A stretch of 64,000 bases of DNA from Aquitalea sp. LB_tupeE (GTDB lineage: Bacteria > Pseudomonadota > Gammaproteobacteria > Burkholderiales > Chromobacteriaceae), in assembly GCF_013391415.1 (NCBI RefSeq), contig NZ_JACAXB010000007.1, forward strand, positions 1 through 64,000, in the 5' to 3' direction. Below the pieces are notes generated by a model. It worked only from the letters and a program-made list of their open reading frames with translations, was not told the origin of the DNA and searched no databases. Below are positions 28,764 to 37,786 of this stretch, piece after piece. How positions within the stretch are numbered: position 1 is the stretch's first letter; the number at the start of each line of letters is the position of its first letter. The translations under genes were made by a program, and so were the position numbers.

Positions 28764-29110
28764 GGCGCTACCTCCCCCAGGCTCAGCACAAACATGCTGT
28801 GCAAAGCATGTTGTACCGGCGCGAGGTCCGGCTGGGTCACCATGATGTCGGCCATATAGGCCCACCATTGCTGCATCACAGGCAGGCTGGGCAGTTCAGC
28901 CAGCCGGGCTGGCTGCTGGCAGTACAACACGGCAAACAAGGCGTCATCGTTGGCATCATGAAAAATGCGGTACTCGACAATGCCCGCGTCCAGCAGCGCG
29001 GTTCTCAGTTCCGGCCAGATGGCGGCATGACGCCGTTGATACTCATCAGCCTGACCGGGATACAACTGCATGCGGAACGCCAGGGTGCAAAGTGCTTGTC
29101 CATGCGTCAT
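28751..29110 (-). CDS. rhaM: L-rhamnose mutarotase
   Basis: 119-residue RhaM-like protein (family length about 104 residues). The motif FRMQLYPGQADEYQRRHAAIWPEL holds the conserved Tyr and His of the mutarotase. It interconverts alpha and beta anomers so that the dehydrogenase receives the right form. It begins one base after the dehydratase stop. Fuconate-type mutarotases are close relatives, so the sugar assignment rests on the cluster. Confidence 0.91.
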   Translation of the reverse strand: MTHGQALCTLAFRMQLYPGQADEYQRRHAAIWPELRTALLDAGIVEYRIFHDANDDALFAVLYCQQPARLAELPSLPVMQQWWAYMADIMVTQPDLAPVQHALHSMFVLSLGEVAPCAS

Positions 29111-29111
29111 C

Positions 29112-30311
29112 TCAGCCTCCCGGTGTGTGCAGGTAGGGGCGATGCAAGGCGCAGGCCGGATTGAGCTCCACGCCGAAGCCGGGGCGATCCAGCCGCGAAA
29201 TGGGCATGCGCCCTTTTTCCGGTACCGGTTCGTGCAATAGCTGCGGACTGAACATCGGCACTACCTGATCGGCCTGCGGCGCCATCATCAGGAATTCGGC
29301 AAACGGGCTGTTGTGACGGGTGGCGACAAAATGATAGCTGTACACGCTGGAGCCATGCGGAATCACCAGCGCCTGATGTGCATCGGCCAGTGCCGAGATT
29401 TTCAGCAGCTCGGTGATACCACCGCACCAGCCGACATCGGGCTGGATAATGTCGCAGCAGCCCATTTCCAGCAGCATGCGAAAACCCCAGCGTGTGGCCT
29501 CGTGTTCGCCAGTGCTGCACAACATGCCGGGAGGCAATTGCTGCCGTAAGGCGGCATAGCCCCAGTAGTCGTCTGGCGGCAAGGCTTCTTCTACCCACTT
29601 CAGGCCATGCTCTTGCGCAGCATGTGCCAGACGAGTGGCGTAGTTCAGGTCCAGGCTCATCCAGCAGTCGAACATCAGCCAAAAGTCCGGGCCTACCCGC
29701 TCGCGCATGCTGGCCAGCAAGGCCAGGTTTTGTTGCAGGCCGTTTTCCCCCTCGGCCGGCCCGTGGTGCAGCGGCATTTTGCCGCCGATGAAGCCCATTT
29801 CACGGGCGAGGTCTGGCCGCGCACCTGTCGCGTAAAACTGCAGCTCATCGCGTACCGCCCCTCCCAGCAACTGGTATACCGGCTCCTGCCGCACCTTGCC
29901 CAGCAAATCCCACAAGGCCAGATCCACCCCGGAGATGGCATTGAGCACCAGGCCCTTGCGTCCGTAAAACAGGGTGCCGTGGTACATCTGGTCCCAGATG
30001 CGCTCGATGTCGCAGACTCTGGCGCCTTCCACGAAACGTGCCAGGTGGCGCTCGACAATAAAGGCTGCCGGCTCGCCACCCGTGGTCACGGCAAAGCCGA
30101 CATTGCCAGCGCTGTCCTCAACTTCCACCACCAGGGTGCCCAGCACATTGATGCCAAAGCTGCGCCGGCTCTGCCGGTAGGCCGGGTATTTGGACATGGG
30201 GGTGGCGATGTGGTCGTCTATCCAGTGGCCATCGGCCTGATCGTGATAATCCGCACCGCCTCCACGCAAGGTAAAAGCACGGACGTGTTTGATGACTGGA
30301 ATTTGCTTCAT
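29112..30311 (-). CDS. rhmD: L-rhamnonate dehydratase
   Basis: 399-residue enolase-superfamily dehydratase; E. coli RhmD is 401 residues. It forms 2-keto-3-deoxy-L-rhamnonate from L-rhamnonate. Metal ligands lie in [18 protein letters not shown] and [11 protein letters not shown], and the catalytic His region is [14 protein letters not shown]. The ATG at 30311 has GGAG upstream. First gene of the operon and divergent from the LysR gene. Confidence 0.93.
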   Translation of the reverse strand: MKQIPVIKHVRAFTLRGGGADYHDQADGHWIDDHIATPMSKYPAYRQSRRSFGINVLGTLVVEVEDSAGNVGFAVTTGGEPAAFIVERHLARFVEGARVCDIERIWDQMYHGTLFYGRKGLVLNAISGVDLALWDLLGKVRQEPVYQLLGGAVRDELQFYATGARPDLAREMGFIGGKMPLHHGPAEGENGLQQNLALLASMRERVGPDFWLMFDCWMSLDLNYATRLAHAAQEHGLKWVEEALPPDDYWGYAALRQQLPPGMLCSTGEHEATRWGFRMLLEMGCCDIIQPDVGWCGGITELLKISALADAHQALVIPHGSSVYSYHFVATRHNSPFAEFLMMAPQADQVVPMFSPQLLHEPVPEKGRMPISRLDRPGFGVELNPACALHRPYLHTPGG

Positions 30312-30589
30312 GACGCACTACTCCGATATTGAATATCCCCATTCATCCGGATCAGAAATAACCAAGACCCAGAGTGAATCAGCAGGAATATCTTGCGAAA
30401 TTAATTTAAGCCACTAATAAAAATCCGACACAAACAAGCCGAATTCCACTCAAGGAGCTAGCTGTTAAATCAGCTTGATAAACAGCAAACCATTTACTAC
30501 CTGGCAGCAAAAATGCGGTAACGGCAAAACTACGTCATACTCACCAAACCATCCAATTACTTTTAATTAACAGGCAATACCTTTTGCTT
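30312..30589. promoter_or_regulatory. Rhamnose operon/lysR divergent control region
   Basis: A 278-bp AT-rich spacer between the dehydratase and lysR genes. It holds a perfect palindrome GATATT-G-AATATC at 30325-30337, just upstream of the dehydratase ribosome-binding site, and a longer nested dyad at 30461-30486. Both suit operator sites for the divergent LysR protein or another regulator. Confidence 0.6.
30461..30486. promoter_or_regulatory. Nested dyad, candidate LysR operator
   Basis: Outer arms GCTGTT (30461-30466) and AACAGC (30481-30486) enclose inner arms ATCA and TGAT around GCT. The site lies about 150 bp from the dehydratase start and 104 bp from the lysR start, the usual place for a LysR recognition site serving both directions. 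Confidence 0.55.
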
Positions 30590-31549
30590 ATGAGTAAAAC
30601 AGCCACCCGCGCATCACCACAATTCCGCCATTTAATGCAACGCCTGCGTTACAAGCATTTGCAAATGCTGGTGTTATTGGGCAATAGCCAGAATATGAAA
30701 CGGACAGCGGAAGGCATGTATATGTCGCAACCAGCGGCCAGCCGCATGTTGCAGGAAATCGAGGATATGTTTGACTGCCGGCTGTTCGAGCGTCTGCCGC
30801 ATGGCATGCTGCCTACCCCACTGGGCATGGAGCTGGTCAAATTCGCTACGCGCAGCCTGCACCATCTGGAAGGCTGTATGGAGACGCTGGCACTGCAGAA
30901 GAAAGAAGGATTTGGTTACTTGTCAGTGGGTGCCATCATGGGTGCCGCACCAGAGCAGATCATGGCAGCCATTTCGCGTTTGAAACAGGAAAGACCCCGC
31001 CTGTGCATTCGTGTGATGGGAGACACCAGCGACGAAGTGGTCCGCTTGCTGGAGCAAGGACGCATCGACCTGGCCATTGCCCGGCGCAGCCCGGAAACTG
31101 AAGATGCAGCCTTCAATTTTCGGCCATTGGGTAATGAAATATTGCGACTGGCGGTGGCTAAAAACCATATATTATTACAACAGCAACATATCGAATTGCC
31201 GGTATTACTACGAGACTGGCCATGGATATTACAAGCACCCAGCAGCCCGGCACGCATGGCATTGGAGCAATATCTGCTGCAAGCCGCACTGCCCTTACCC
31301 GGCAATATTATCGAGAGCAATTCTGTTTATTCTATGCTGCAACTGATTCAACGCACCAATGCGGTGATGCTGTTAGCAGAATCCGCCATGAAAGACTATC
31401 TGGACATGGGCATCGTGCAAATCTTGCCAATCAAGGTAAACATCCCACTCCCGCCTTTTGGCATCTTGACGCGCAAGCATGAAGCACTAAGCGAAGAACA
31501 GCAGATTTTTATTTCCTGCCTTGATCAGTCCTGCACAATGGCCAGGTAA
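30590..31549 (+). CDS. LysR-family regulator of the rhamnose cluster
   Basis: 319-residue LysR regulator. The N-terminal helix-turn-helix (about residues 20-80) includes MKRTAEGMYMSQPAASRMLQ, and the substrate-binding domain follows from about residue 95. The ATG at 30590 is preferred to a TTG at 30584. Divergent orientation and shared dyads suggest it controls the rhamnose operon with rhamnose or a pathway acid as inducer. Its third positions look more AT-rich in the C-terminal half than neighbouring genes. Effector is unknown. Confidence 0.9.
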   Translation: MSKTATRASPQFRHLMQRLRYKHLQMLVLLGNSQNMKRTAEGMYMSQPAASRMLQEIEDMFDCRLFERLPHGMLPTPLGMELVKFATRSLHHLEGCMETLALQKKEGFGYLSVGAIMGAAPEQIMAAISRLKQERPRLCIRVMGDTSDEVVRLLEQGRIDLAIARRSPETEDAAFNFRPLGNEILRLAVAKNHILLQQQHIELPVLLRDWPWILQAPSSPARMALEQYLLQAALPLPGNIIESNSVYSMLQLIQRTNAVMLLAESAMKDYLDMGIVQILPIKVNIPLPPFGILTRKHEALSEEQQIFISCLDQSCTMAR

Positions 31550-31584
31550 ATGGGGGAAGCATTTCCATGCAGGACGGTAAATAA

Positions 31585-31608
31585 AAAAGCCTCCCTGCGG
31601 AGGCTTTT
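31585..31608. terminator. Bidirectional terminator between lysR and yecA-like gene
   Basis: Perfect 10-bp stem AAAAGCCTCC (31585-31594) and GGAGGCTTTT (31599-31608) with tetraloop CTGC; T or A runs on both sides fit the convergent genes. Confidence 0.9.
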
Positions 31609-31646
31609 AGGTGTGGGCATTGCCAGCCCGCAGGCTGACAGAAAAC

Positions 31647-32318
31647 TCAGTTGCTGCCGCAGCAGGCCTTGTACTTCTTGCCGCTGCCGCAAGGGCAAGG
31701 GTCGTTACGGCCTACCTTGTCGCCTTCACGGCGTACGGTGGACGGGGCCTGGGCCTTGGCGCGCCAGTAGTTGAATACGGCAATCAGCGCTTCGGGCAGT
31801 TGTTCCTTGCAGTCTTCCTTTTCCTCGTCGGTAAAGGTGACCAGATCTTCGCCGTCTTCTTCCTCGAACATGCCGCCCAGCACCAGAATCGGCATCAACA
31901 AGTCTTCGAAGCCTTCATCGTCCGCTGCTTCGAACCAGTCGGTATCCACCACGTCCAGCGCGTACAGATAGGCATTGCACCACGGCCAGTAGTCGGCTTC
32001 ATCGTCGTCGCCGTCTTCGTCGGCGTAGAGGATGAGGTCCAGCTCGCGGCCATCGGCCAGCACATGGGCGGTGACATCAAACAGCTTTTGCAGCAGGGCT
32101 TCCAGCTCGGCCTGTTCTTCGGCATTTTCAAAAGCCGGGGCATCGCCCAGCACTTCGGCCAGCCACATGCTGCGGTCGGCTGCATCCGGCCCGCTGGCCA
32201 GCGCGGCAAAGAAGCCTTGTACTTCGTCCGGGCGCATGGTGCTGCCACTGATCGACAGGGGCGTCAGCAACTGTTCCAGCCGGGCCAGATCGGCGTCATT
32301 GAATACGATATCAGTCAT
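31647..32318 (-). CDS. YecA/UPF0149 family protein with SEC-C motif
   Basis: 223-residue UPF0149 protein with a strongly acidic middle ([20 protein letters not shown]) and a C-terminal SEC-C zinc motif [19 protein letters not shown], the same type that ends SecA. The SEC-C module binds zinc and often contacts ribosomes. In E. coli the related YecA has a translation or secretion-linked role that is not fully defined. Confidence 0.9.
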   Translation of the reverse strand: MTDIVFNDADLARLEQLLTPLSISGSTMRPDEVQGFFAALASGPDAADRSMWLAEVLGDAPAFENAEEQAELEALLQKLFDVTAHVLADGRELDLILYADEDGDDDEADYWPWCNAYLYALDVVDTDWFEAADDEGFEDLLMPILVLGGMFEEEDGEDLVTFTDEEKEDCKEQLPEALIAVFNYWRAKAQAPSTVRREGDKVGRNDPCPCGSGKKYKACCGSN

Positions 32319-32359
32319 GGTGCGCTCCTAGCGGTCAGATTGAATGGGCGCATTGTAGC

Positions 32360-32384
32360 GAAAAAAGCCCCGTCTCGCCGGGGC
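32360..32384 (-). terminator. Terminator of the acyl-CoA ligase gene
   Basis: On the minus strand GCCCCG-GCGAGA-CGGGGC is followed by six T (32361-32366 on the plus strand reads as A). Confidence 0.85.
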
Positions 32385-32414
32385 CTGTGCATACAAAGTT
32401 TGATCCATCTGCGT

Positions 32415-34103
32415 TTACGCGGTCTGACTGTCGTTCAGCCCCAGCTTTTCCTTCATTTGCTGGCGCATGACGAATTTCTGGATCTTGCCGGTAATGGTCA
32501 TGGGAAAGCTGTCGACAAATTCGATATAGCGCGGAATCTTGTAATGGGCGATCTGGCCCTGGCAGAAGGCGCGCATGTCGTCGATGCTGGCGGTTTCGCC
32601 ATCACGCAGCTTGATCCAGGCGCACAGTTCCTCGCCAAAGCGGTCGTCCGGCACGCCAATCACCTGTACTTCCTGAATCTTGGGATGACGGTAAAAGAAC
32701 TCCTCCACCTCACGCGGGTAGATGTTTTCCCCGCCACGAATCACCATGTCCTTCACCCGGCCAACGATATTCACATATCCCTCGGCATCCATCACCGCCA
32801 GATCACCGCTGTGCATCCACCCCGACTTGTCGATGGAGTCGGCAGTTTTCTGCGGGTCGTCCCAGTAGCCCAGCATTACCGAATAGCCACGGGTCAACAG
32901 CTCGCCGGTTTCGCCATGCGGCACGATGTGGCCATCGTTATCGACAATCTTGACCTCCACATGCGGATGCACCTGCCCGACCGTGGACACGCGCTTGTCC
33001 AGTGGCGTGTCGGCACTGCTCTGGAAGCTGAGCGGGCTGGTTTCCGTCATGCCGTAACCAATGGTGACTTGCGACATGTGCATCAGGGTGGTGACGCGTT
33101 TCATCACCTCGATGGGACAAGGGCTGCCGGCCATCACGCCCGTGCGCAGACTGGACAGGTCGAATTGTGCAAACTGCGGGTGGTCCAGCAGGCCGATAAA
33201 CATGGTGGGCACGCCATGCAGCGCAGTACAGCGCTCTTCCTGCACGGTTTGCAGTACGCTGAGTGCATCAAAACTTTCCGCCGGAAACACCATGCACGCC
33301 CCATGGGTGAGGCAGGTCAGCGTGCCCAGCACCATGCCAAAACAGTGGTACAGCGGCACCGGGATGCACAGCCGGTCGGCCGGGCTGAAGCCCATGGCCT
33401 GTCCGGTAAAGAAGGCATTATTGAGAATATTGTGATGCGACAGCGTGGCCCCCTTGGGGCTGCCGGTGGTGCCGGAGGTAAACTGGATATTGATGGCATC
33501 ATCAAATTGCAGGCGTTCGCCCAGCTGCTGCAATGCCATCCGCTCGGCCTGGGTCGGTTCGGACAGCAAGTCGGCAAACCCCAGCATGCCCGGCGTGGCC
33601 TGCTGTCCCATGCGGATCACCCATTCCAGCCGGGGCATGCGGGCGGCCTTGAGCTCCCCTGGCTGGCAGTCCGCCAGTTCCGGCAGCAAATCCTGCAGCA
33701 TCTCGATGTAATTGCTGCTCTTGAAGCTGGGCGAAGCAATCAGGGCGCGGCAACCTACCTTGTTGATGGCATATTCCAGCTCGGCACGGCGGTAAGCCGG
33801 GTTGATATTCACCAGCACCAGCCCGGCCTTGGCGGTGGCAAACTGTGTCAGCACCCATTCGGCATTGTTTTGCGACCAGATGCCGATGCGCTCGCCCGGC
33901 TCAAGACCCAGACGCATCAGGCTGCAGGCCATCCGGTCCACTTGCTCCTGTAACTGGGCATAGCTCCAGCGTATGCCTTGCTGGCGTACCACCAGGGCAT
34001 CCCGCTGGGCGTGCTGCTGGCAGGCCTGGTCAAACATCTGGCCGATGGTCTTGCCTATCAGTGGCTGCTGACTGGCTCCGTGCACGTAGCTGGCGTGCTG
34101 CAT
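32415..34103 (-). CDS. Acyl-CoA synthetase, AMP-binding family
   Basis: 562-residue ANL-superfamily ligase. ATP-binding P-loop [17 protein letters not shown]5 motif [25 protein letters not shown] and the C-terminal lysine [10 protein letters not shown] are complete. It activates a fatty or branched acid to acyl-CoA; the divergent LiuR operator suggests isovalerate or a related branched or short-chain acid, but specificity cannot be read from sequence. Start at 34103 (MQHASYVHG) has AAGGAGA; the upstream in-frame codon at 34205 is not supported. Confidence 0.88.
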   Translation of the reverse strand: MQHASYVHGASQQPLIGKTIGQMFDQACQQHAQRDALVVRQQGIRWSYAQLQEQVDRMACSLMRLGLEPGERIGIWSQNNAEWVLTQFATAKAGLVLVNINPAYRRAELEYAINKVGCRALIASPSFKSSNYIEMLQDLLPELADCQPGELKAARMPRLEWVIRMGQQATPGMLGFADLLSEPTQAERMALQQLGERLQFDDAINIQFTSGTTGSPKGATLSHHNILNNAFFTGQAMGFSPADRLCIPVPLYHCFGMVLGTLTCLTHGACMVFPAESFDALSVLQTVQEERCTALHGVPTMFIGLLDHPQFAQFDLSSLRTGVMAGSPCPIEVMKRVTTLMHMSQVTIGYGMTETSPLSFQSSADTPLDKRVSTVGQVHPHVEVKIVDNDGHIVPHGETGELLTRGYSVMLGYWDDPQKTADSIDKSGWMHSGDLAVMDAEGYVNIVGRVKDMVIRGGENIYPREVEEFFYRHPKIQEVQVIGVPDDRFGEELCAWIKLRDGETASIDDMRAFCQGQIAHYKIPRYIEFVDSFPMTITGKIQKFVMRQQMKEKLGLNDSQTA

Positions 34104-34208
34104 TGTGTGTCTCCTTGTGGTGGTCTCTTTATCCGGATGCGTCGTTTCCCTTGCGACGGCAGCCACGCTGCATGGCGCAGCCCATTTTTCTGGCATTAAT
34201 CCCACAAG

Positions 34209-34241
34209 TTAACGATTACGTAAACGTAATACGTCTATCAT
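34209..34241 (+). promoter_or_regulatory. liuR promoter with LiuR palindrome in the spacer
   Basis: TTAACG (34209-34214, -35) is followed directly by the palindrome ATTACGT-AA-ACGTAAT (34215-34230) and then TATCAT (34236-34241) or CTATCA one base earlier. The spacer of 20-21 bp and a dyad inside it are the hallmark of MerR-family control. The same dyad can also serve the divergent ligase gene. Confidence 0.75.
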
Positions 34242-34297
34242 GATGAGAAGCCGTGGGAAAAACGCTACAATCCGTATAAATACTGAAAGCAGATACC

Positions 34298-34702
34298 ATG
34301 ACAGAACAGGAAGTCTTCACCATTTCGGATCTGGCGCGTGATTTTGACGTCACGCTGCGCACCATCCGCTTTTACGAGGAACAAGGGCTGATCGAGCCGC
34401 AACGCGATGGCCGCCAGCGCGTGTTCACCCGCCGCGACCGTGCCCGCCTGCGGCTCATCCTGCGCGGCAAGCGCATTGGCCTGTCCTTGTCGGAAATACG
34501 CGAAATCATTGATCTGTATGATCTGGCCCGCGATGAAGCCAGCCAGTCGCTCAAACTGCTGCATTTGCTGGTGGCCCGGCGTGAGCAACTGGAAGAACAG
34601 CGGCGTGACATCGACGTGGTGCTGGCAGAAATCGATGCACTGGAAAAACACTGCCGTGGCGTGATCGACCAGATGACCACCAAGGCCGACACTCCCGCCT
34701 GA
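34298..34702 (+). CDS. liuR: MerR-family regulator LiuR
   Basis: 134-residue MerR regulator of leucine/isovalerate use. N-terminal winged helix FTISDLARDFDVTLRTIRFYEEQGLIEPQR, a dimerisation coiled coil (about residues 75-120). LiuR is known to control liu genes in gamma- and betaproteobacteria. It lies between the ligase gene and liuA, each preceded by a near-identical palindrome, and ends in its own terminator. Confidence 0.93.
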   Translation: MTEQEVFTISDLARDFDVTLRTIRFYEEQGLIEPQRDGRQRVFTRRDRARLRLILRGKRIGLSLSEIREIIDLYDLARDEASQSLKLLHLLVARREQLEEQRRDIDVVLAEIDALEKHCRGVIDQMTTKADTPA

Positions 34703-34704
34703 AC

Positions 34705-34728
34705 ACCTGCCCTCGCGCAGGTTTTTTT
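34705..34728 (+). terminator. Terminator of liuR
   Basis: ACCTGC-CCTCGC-GCAGGT (34705-34722) followed by a run of T. Confidence 0.88.
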
Positions 34729-34739
34729 ACCTCACCTTA

Positions 34740-34771
34740 TTGACGCTTACGTAAACGTAATTCAATATTCA
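34740..34771 (+). promoter_or_regulatory. liuA promoter with LiuR palindrome in the spacer
   Basis: TTGACG (34740-34745) is followed directly by CTTACGT-AA-ACGTAAT (34746-34761) and TATTCA (34766-34771), a 20-bp spacer. Fifteen of sixteen bases match the liuR-side palindrome. This is MerR-type architecture: the activator would untwist an overlong spacer to turn on liuA-E and aacS. Confidence 0.78.
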
Positions 34772-34841
34772 AAGCAGTAACGCGACCATCACAATAGCCT
34801 GTCAGGCACAGCTGCCACGACCGGCACCGAGGAGAAACACC

Positions 34842-36011
34842 ATGTACAGCAGCCTGCGTTTTGACCACGGCGACACTTACGACATGTTGCGCCAGAGCGT
34901 GAAGGACTTTGCCGACGCCGAAATCGCCCCGCGCGCCGCCGATATCGACCGTGACAACCTGTTTCCGGCCGACCTGTGGCGCAAGTTTGGTGACCTGGGC
35001 TTGCTGGGCATCACCGCCGAAGAAGAATACGGTGGCGCCAATATGGGTTATCTGGCCCACATGATCGTGATGGAAGAAATCAGCCGCGCCTCGGCCTCGG
35101 TCGCCCTCTCCTACGGCGCGCATTCCAATCTGTGCGTCAACCAGATCCGCAAGAATGGCAGCGCCGAACAGAAAGCCCGCTACCTGCCCAAGCTGATTTC
35201 CGGCGAACACGTGGGCGCGCTGGCCATGTCCGAACCCAATGCCGGTTCCGATGTGGTCAGCATGAAGCTGCGCGCCGATAAAAAAGGCGACCGTTATGTA
35301 CTGAACGGCAGCAAGATGTGGATTACCAACGGCGGCGATGCCGACACTCTGGTGGTGTATGCCAAGACCGACGTCAACGCCGGGCCCAGGGGCATCACGG
35401 CTTTTATCGTGGAAAAAGGCTTTGCCGGTTTCTCGCATGGCAGCAAGCTGGACAAGCTGGGCATGCGCGGCTCCAACACCTACCCGCTGTTCTTCGACAA
35501 CTGTGAAATCCCGGCCGAGAACGTACTGGGCGGCGAAGGCAATGGCGTGAAAGTGCTGATGAGCGGGCTGGACTACGAACGCGCCGTGCTGTCGGCAGGC
35601 CCGCTGGGCATCATGCAGGCCTGCATGGACATCGTCGTCCCCTATCTGAATGACCGCAAACAGTTTGGCCAGGCCATTGGCGACTTCCAGCTGATGCAGG
35701 GCAAGCTGGCCGACATGTACGTCAAGCTGTCCGCCAGCCGCGCCTATGTCTATGCCGTCGGCCAGGCGCTGGACCGGGGCGATGCCGGCCGCCAGACCCG
35801 CAAGGACGCTGCCGGGGCCATTCTGTACGCCGCTGAAAACGCCACCCAGATGGCGCTGGATGCCATCCAGTGCCTGGGCGGCAACGGCTATATCAATGAA
35901 TATGCCACTGGCCGCCTGCTGCGCGATGCCAAGTTGTATGAAATCGGCGCGGGCACCAGCGAAATCCGCCGCTGGCTGATTGGCCGCGAACTGATGGCGG
36001 AAACGCGCTAG
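34842..36011 (+). CDS. liuA: Isovaleryl-CoA dehydrogenase
   Basis: 389-residue acyl-CoA dehydrogenase that oxidises isovaleryl-CoA to 3-methylcrotonyl-CoA, step three of leucine breakdown. The catalytic base E246 is in [15 protein letters not shown], its position being a mark of isovaleryl-CoA dehydrogenases as opposed to medium-chain enzymes. FAD motifs [11 protein letters not shown] and WITNGG and the C-terminal [17 protein letters not shown] are intact. Good GAGGAGA-type ribosome-binding site. First gene of the liu operon. Confidence 0.97.
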   Translation: MYSSLRFDHGDTYDMLRQSVKDFADAEIAPRAADIDRDNLFPADLWRKFGDLGLLGITAEEEYGGANMGYLAHMIVMEEISRASASVALSYGAHSNLCVNQIRKNGSAEQKARYLPKLISGEHVGALAMSEPNAGSDVVSMKLRADKKGDRYVLNGSKMWITNGGDADTLVVYAKTDVNAGPRGITAFIVEKGFAGFSHGSKLDKLGMRGSNTYPLFFDNCEIPAENVLGGEGNGVKVLMSGLDYERAVLSAGPLGIMQACMDIVVPYLNDRKQFGQAIGDFQLMQGKLADMYVKLSASRAYVYAVGQALDRGDAGRQTRKDAAGAILYAAENATQMALDAIQCLGGNGYINEYATGRLLRDAKLYEIGAGTSEIRRWLIGRELMAETR

Positions 36012-36178
36012 GAGCTGGATAAAACGCCTGATCCAGCGTTGCGCCGCTTGGCCGTACCTCATGTACTGTCTGCGGCGGCGCGCCTTGCCTCAGCCGCTTT
36101 CTCCACGCTCCTCGTTTTGCTCTGCTTTACTTCGCTTTGCAAACCCTGACGGATCGGCACAAAAACAAGAGGCTCTCC
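36012..36178 (+). other. Non-coding spacer between liuA and liuB
   Basis: A 167-bp gap in an otherwise tight operon. No gene is seen. It contains GTACCTCATGTAC (two GTAC arms) and a pyrimidine-rich stretch ending in a run of CTTTGC-type words. It looks unlike the neighbouring coding sequence and may be a small dispersed repeat, but no second copy is in this window. Confidence 0.35.
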
Positions 36179-37777
36179 ATGCCAGTCATCGAATCCAAAC
36201 TCTCCCCCCGCGCACCGGACTTCCAGGCCAATGCCGACAAGATGCGTGCGCTGGTGGATGACTTGAAACAGAAAGTCGCCACGGCGGCACTGGGCGGCGG
36301 TGACAAAGCCCGTGAAAAGCACACCGCCCGTGGCAAGCTGTTGCCGCGCGAGCGCATCAACCTGCTGCTGGACCCTGGCGCACCCTTTCTGGAACTGTCC
36401 CAGCTGGCGGCCTTTGGCATGTATAACGACGATGCGCCCGGTGCCAGCCTGATCAGCGGCATAGGCCGTATTGCCGGAGTGGACTGCCTGATCATCGCCA
36501 ACGATGCCACGGTCAAGGGCGGTACTTATTACCCGATGACGGTGAAAAAGCATCTGCGCGCGCAAGAGATCGCCAAGGAAAACCGCCTGCCCTGCGTCTA
36601 TCTGGTGGATTCCGGCGGGGCCTTCCTGCCGCTGCAGGACGAAGTATTCCCGGACAAGGAACACTTTGGCCGCATCTTCTACAACCAGGCCCAGCTGTCC
36701 GCCGCCGGCATTCCGCAAATCGCCGTGGTAATGGGCAGCTGCACCGCTGGTGGCGCTTATGTACCGGCCATGTCGGATGAAACCGTCATCGTCAAGGAAC
36801 AAGGCACAATCTTCCTGGGTGGTCCGCCGCTGGTGAAGGCCGCTACCGGCGAAGTTGTCACCGCAGAAGAACTGGGCGGCGGCGATGTGCATACCCGCAT
36901 TTCCGGCGTGGCCGACCATCTGGCGCAGAACGACGCCCATGCGCTGGGCATTGCCCGCCGCATCGTGGCCGACCTTAACTGGCACAAACAAGGCGTGCTG
37001 GACCGCATCGAAACAAAACCGCCGCGCCACGCTGCCGAGGAAATCTACGGCGTGATTCCGGCCGACCCGAAAAAGCCTTTCGACGTGCGCGAGATCATCG
37101 CCCGGCTGGTGGACGATTCCGACTTTGACGAATTCAAACAAAACTACGGCACCACGCTGGTAACCGGATTTGCCCGGCTCAATGGCTGGCGCGTGGGCAT
37201 CATCGCCAATAACGGCATCCTGTTTTCCGAATCCGCCCTCAAGGGTGCGCACTTTGTCGAACTGTGCTGCCAGCGCGGCATTCCGCTGATCTTCCTGCAG
37301 AACATCACCGGCTTCATGGTGGGCAAGAAGTATGAAAACGGCGGCATTGCCAAGGATGGCGCCAAGCTGGTCACCGCCGTGGCCTGCGCCAGCGTGCCCA
37401 AGTTCACCGTGCTGATAGGCGGCAGCTTCGGGGCTGGCAACTACGGCATGTGTGGCCGCGCTTACAGCCCACGCATGCTGTGGATGTGGCCTAACAGCCG
37501 CATTTCGGTGATGGGTGGCGAACAGGCAGCCGGGGTGCTGGCACAGGTGAAGAAAGAACAACTGGGCGAGGCCTTTACCGCCGAGCAGGAAGAAGCACTG
37601 AAAGCACCGGTGCGCGAACAATACGAGCGCCAGGGCCACCCTTACTACGCCAGCGCACGGCTGTGGGACGACGGGGTGATCGACCCGGCCCAGACCCGCG
37701 ATGTCCTCAGCCTGGCATTGGAAGCCGCCCTGTCCGCGCCCATCGAGAAAACACGCTTTGGCGTGTTCCGCATGTAA
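36179..37777 (+). CDS. liuB: Methylcrotonyl-CoA carboxylase, carboxyltransferase (beta) subunit
   Basis: 532-residue carboxyltransferase; typical length is about 535. It transfers CO2 from carboxybiotin to 3-methylcrotonyl-CoA with the biotin subunit LiuD. N- and C-terminal crotonase-like halves include [36 protein letters not shown] and [26 protein letters not shown]. Start at 36179 ([10 protein letters not shown]) with AGAGG upstream; an in-frame codon at 36137 adds residues without similarity. Confidence 0.97.
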   Translation: MPVIESKLSPRAPDFQANADKMRALVDDLKQKVATAALGGGDKAREKHTARGKLLPRERINLLLDPGAPFLELSQLAAFGMYNDDAPGASLISGIGRIAGVDCLIIANDATVKGGTYYPMTVKKHLRAQEIAKENRLPCVYLVDSGGAFLPLQDEVFPDKEHFGRIFYNQAQLSAAGIPQIAVVMGSCTAGGAYVPAMSDETVIVKEQGTIFLGGPPLVKAATGEVVTAEELGGGDVHTRISGVADHLAQNDAHALGIARRIVADLNWHKQGVLDRIETKPPRHAAEEIYGVIPADPKKPFDVREIIARLVDDSDFDEFKQNYGTTLVTGFARLNGWRVGIIANNGILFSESALKGAHFVELCCQRGIPLIFLQNITGFMVGKKYENGGIAKDGAKLVTAVACASVPKFTVLIGGSFGAGNYGMCGRAYSPRMLWMWPNSRISVMGGEQAAGVLAQVKKEQLGEAFTAEQEEALKAPVREQYERQGHPYYASARLWDDGVIDPAQTRDVLSLALEAALSAPIEKTRFGVFRM

Positions 37778-37786
37778 GGAAGCGCC

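Noticed and set aside
31611-33953. 780-codon plus-strand frame across yecA and the acyl-CoA ligase
   Set aside because: Runs antisense through two recognised genes and a terminator.
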